Shown: piece by piece, positions 62,602 through 64,000 of the stretch | How positions within the stretch are numbered: position 1 is the stretch's first letter | How the letters are laid out: each line of letters begins with the position of its first letter | NCBI GenBank assembly: GCA_937873695.1 | Contig: CALMYL010000023.1 | Span: forward strand, 1-64,000 | Direction of reading: 5' to 3' | DNA from: an uncultured Ignavibacteria bacterium | GTDB taxonomy: Bacteria > Bacteroidota > Ignavibacteria > Tepidaquicellales > OLB5 | DNA: 64,000 bases | Position numbers and translations under genes: made by a program | The notes under the pieces: generated by a model | What the model saw: the letters and a program-made list of their open reading frames with translations, nothing else | The model's database searches: none | Told to the model about the DNA's origin: nothing

Positions 62602-63828
62602 TTGAATAAGATAAAATACATACTGATAATCCTTGCAATAATTAATTTAAACGTAATTGGTAAAGATATTATTGTTAACCCGGGCGAAAGCATTAAGAGC
62701 GCCGTACAGCAATCTGTAAAAGGTGATAGGGTTATTGTAAAAGAGGGTTTGTATAAGGAAACTGAAATACTCATCGATAAATCAATTGAGCTTATCGGTG
62801 AAGGATATCCCACGATTGACGGATTTTCGAAAGGTGAAATTATTATTATCCGCAGTGACAGCGTTACGGTGAAAGGATTTTATGTTAACAATTCAGGTTT
62901 CAGCGGAATGCGTGATTATGCCGCAATAAGAATAGAGGATTCAAAACACTGCAATATACTTTCCAATAAGCTTATCAATAATTACTTTGGCATTTACCTT
63001 GCCGGCAGCGATTCATGCAATGTGATGTACAATGAAGCGGCAAGCAACGCAGTTACCGAGAGTTCTTCGGGTAACGGCATTCATTTATGGAAATGCAGTT
63101 ACATTCTGGTTAAAAATAATACCATTACGGGTCACAGGGACGGCATTTATTTTGAATTCGCTACTTTCAGCCGCGCTGAAAATAATTCAAGCTTTAATAA
63201 TGTAAGGTACGGTCTGCATTTTATGTTTTCACACAACGATGAATACGTGAACAACGTTTTTGCAAACAATGGTGCGGGCGTAGCGGTTATGTACACCAAA
63301 AACGTTAAGATGATCAACAACCGGTTTGAATTTAATAACGGTTCAAATTCATACGGCCTGCTGCTAAAGGAAATTACCGACAGCTACATTGAAAACAACA
63401 ATTTTACCGGTAACACAGTCGGCATTTACTCCGAAGGCGGAACTCGCCTGCTTATAGCGGGTAATGAATTCAATTCAAACGGCTATGCATTAAAGATACT
63501 TGGCAACTGCACTGATGATACTATCAGAGGAAACAATTTCAGCTCCAATACATTTGATGTGACTACTAACAGTTCACGTAACAGCAATTTATTTATGGGC
63601 AATTACTGGGATAAATACAAAGGGTACGACCTTGATAAGAACGGTACGGGCGATGTGCCTTACAGGCCGGTAAGTTTGTTCAGCAAGATAGTTGAAGAAA
63701 CACCCGAGGCGGTTTTTCTGCTGAGGAGTTTTGTGGCTGACCTGCTTGATATGGCTGAAAGGGTTGTGCCGGTGTTTACGCCGGAGTCGCTGATTGATGA
63801 GACTCCTAAAATGGAAAGGGTGCATTGA
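62602..63828 (+). CDS. nosD: NosD, periplasmic beta-helix copper-site maturation protein
   Basis: A 408-residue exported protein: signal peptide (NKIKYILIILAIINLNVIG) and a long right-handed beta-helix (about 30-360) of CASH/NosD repeats such as NGIHLWKCSYILVKNNTITGH and GIYFEFATFSRAENN. The end MGNYWDKYKGYDLDKNGTGDVPYRP is a NosD hallmark. It works with the NosFY ABC transporter to build the CuZ site of NosZ. The start is TTG. nosF and nosY should follow beyond the window, but the next 170 bp hold only a repeat. Confidence 0.92.
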   Translation: MNKIKYILIILAIINLNVIGKDIIVNPGESIKSAVQQSVKGDRVIVKEGLYKETEILIDKSIELIGEGYPTIDGFSKGEIIIIRSDSVTVKGFYVNNSGFSGMRDYAAIRIEDSKHCNILSNKLINNYFGIYLAGSDSCNVMYNEAASNAVTESSSGNGIHLWKCSYILVKNNTITGHRDGIYFEFATFSRAENNSSFNNVRYGLHFMFSHNDEYVNNVFANNGAGVAVMYTKNVKMINNRFEFNNGSNSYGLLLKEITDSYIENNNFTGNTVGIYSEGGTRLLIAGNEFNSNGYALKILGNCTDDTIRGNNFSSNTFDVTTNSSRNSNLFMGNYWDKYKGYDLDKNGTGDVPYRPVSLFSKIVEETPEAVFLLRSFVADLLDMAERVVPVFTPESLIDETPKMERVH

Positions 63829-63896
63829 TTTGTCGGTATATACTTTAATACAAAATGCAACGTTAAATAATTCCAATATTCTAAATTTATTATTAT

Positions 63897-64000
63897 GTAC
63901 TTTTTGTCTTGATACAAAAAGTACCAAAAAAATCAAGGCTGATGAAAAACAGCTAAAACTTTTCGAACGCATTAGCCGCAAAAAAAACTCGTCCGGCTTG
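63897..64000 (+). repeat. Long structured palindromic repeat, copy B2 (cut by window end)
   Basis: The head is GTACTTTTTGT / ACAAAAAGTAC with loop CTTGAT and partner ATCAAG (63932-63937), as in the 47804 copy. The left arm (GATGAAAAACAGC, TTTTCGAACGC, GCAAAAAAAACT) is of the type seen in the 6088 copy. So head and arm types combine freely. It lies after nosD; the right half is outside the window. Confidence 0.75.

Overview
The window looks like a chromosomal segment from a member of the Ignavibacteria/Chlorobi side of the Bacteroidota. The evidence is type IX secretion tails with a YPNPFNPST-like motif on secreted proteins, promoters of the TTG-N19/20-TAnnTTTG type, a Sec-type (clade II) nosZ with a lipobox, and SMUG2, PNGase F, protein-glutaminase and B1 metallo-beta-lactamase relatives typical of this group. 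No phage, plasmid or CRISPR array is seen. No 16S body is present, so the assignment is inferred from proteins only.

Layout. 1-4.1 kb: the end of a 16S gene, an ITS with tRNA-Ile(GAT) and tRNA-Ala(TGC), 23S, 5S and a terminator. Both tRNAs, and less clearly the 5S, are followed by a degenerate copy of their own 3' part broken by small hairpins. 4.4-9 kb: a SMUG2-like glycosylase and small or unknown secreted proteins. 9.2-12.2 kb: a multi-PAS/GAF sensor kinase. 12.7-24.1 kb (minus strand): a giant alpha-2-macroglobulin with a carboxypeptidase-regulatory plus TonB-plug-like insert, PgeF, a protein-glutaminase-like enzyme, a PNGase F-like enzyme and a fibronectin-type T9SS protein. 24.3-31.5 kb: phosphoesterase, methyltransferase, radical SAM/SPASM and two polytopic glycosyltransferase-like proteins. 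31.6-36.9 kb: a tight four-gene operon of secreted proteins (GH5-like, two unknowns, a GIGTT-repeat protein) behind a recognisable promoter. 37-45.3 kb: B12-type radical SAM enzymes, an ABC exporter, GT9 and GT4 glycosyltransferases and a methyltransferase. 45.3-53 kb: TonB C-terminal domain protein, MazEF-type pair, lipoproteins, MGMT-like protein, B1 metallo-beta-lactamase, YdeI, ASCH, GNAT and DinB proteins. 53-56.5 kb: a frameshifted IS200/RAYT-like transposase between inverted REP units, a radical SAM gene carrying four in-frame 45-bp repeats, and a nucleotidyltransferase. 56.6-64 kb: a Crp/Fnr regulator followed by ric, a lipoprotein cytochrome c, nosZ, a NosB-like membrane protein, nosL and nosD. 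A perfect FNR/DNR-type box sits near -41.5 of the ric promoter.

The most striking theme is the density of palindromic repeats between, and sometimes inside, genes. One family (five copies plus a half copy) has a head hairpin whose loop can pair with a downstream segment, followed by long self-complementary arms. Heads and arms differ between copies but stay complementary within each copy, which points to selection on folding or to a structure-dependent mobility mechanism. A second family (GATGGGC-GCCCATC) flanks the RAYT gene in inverted order and is probably mobilised by it. A third, a mini-hairpin of about 21-22 nt, sits in the loops of other hairpins, including the T-loops of the partial tRNA copies.

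All functional calls are from reading motifs by eye. No database search was run.
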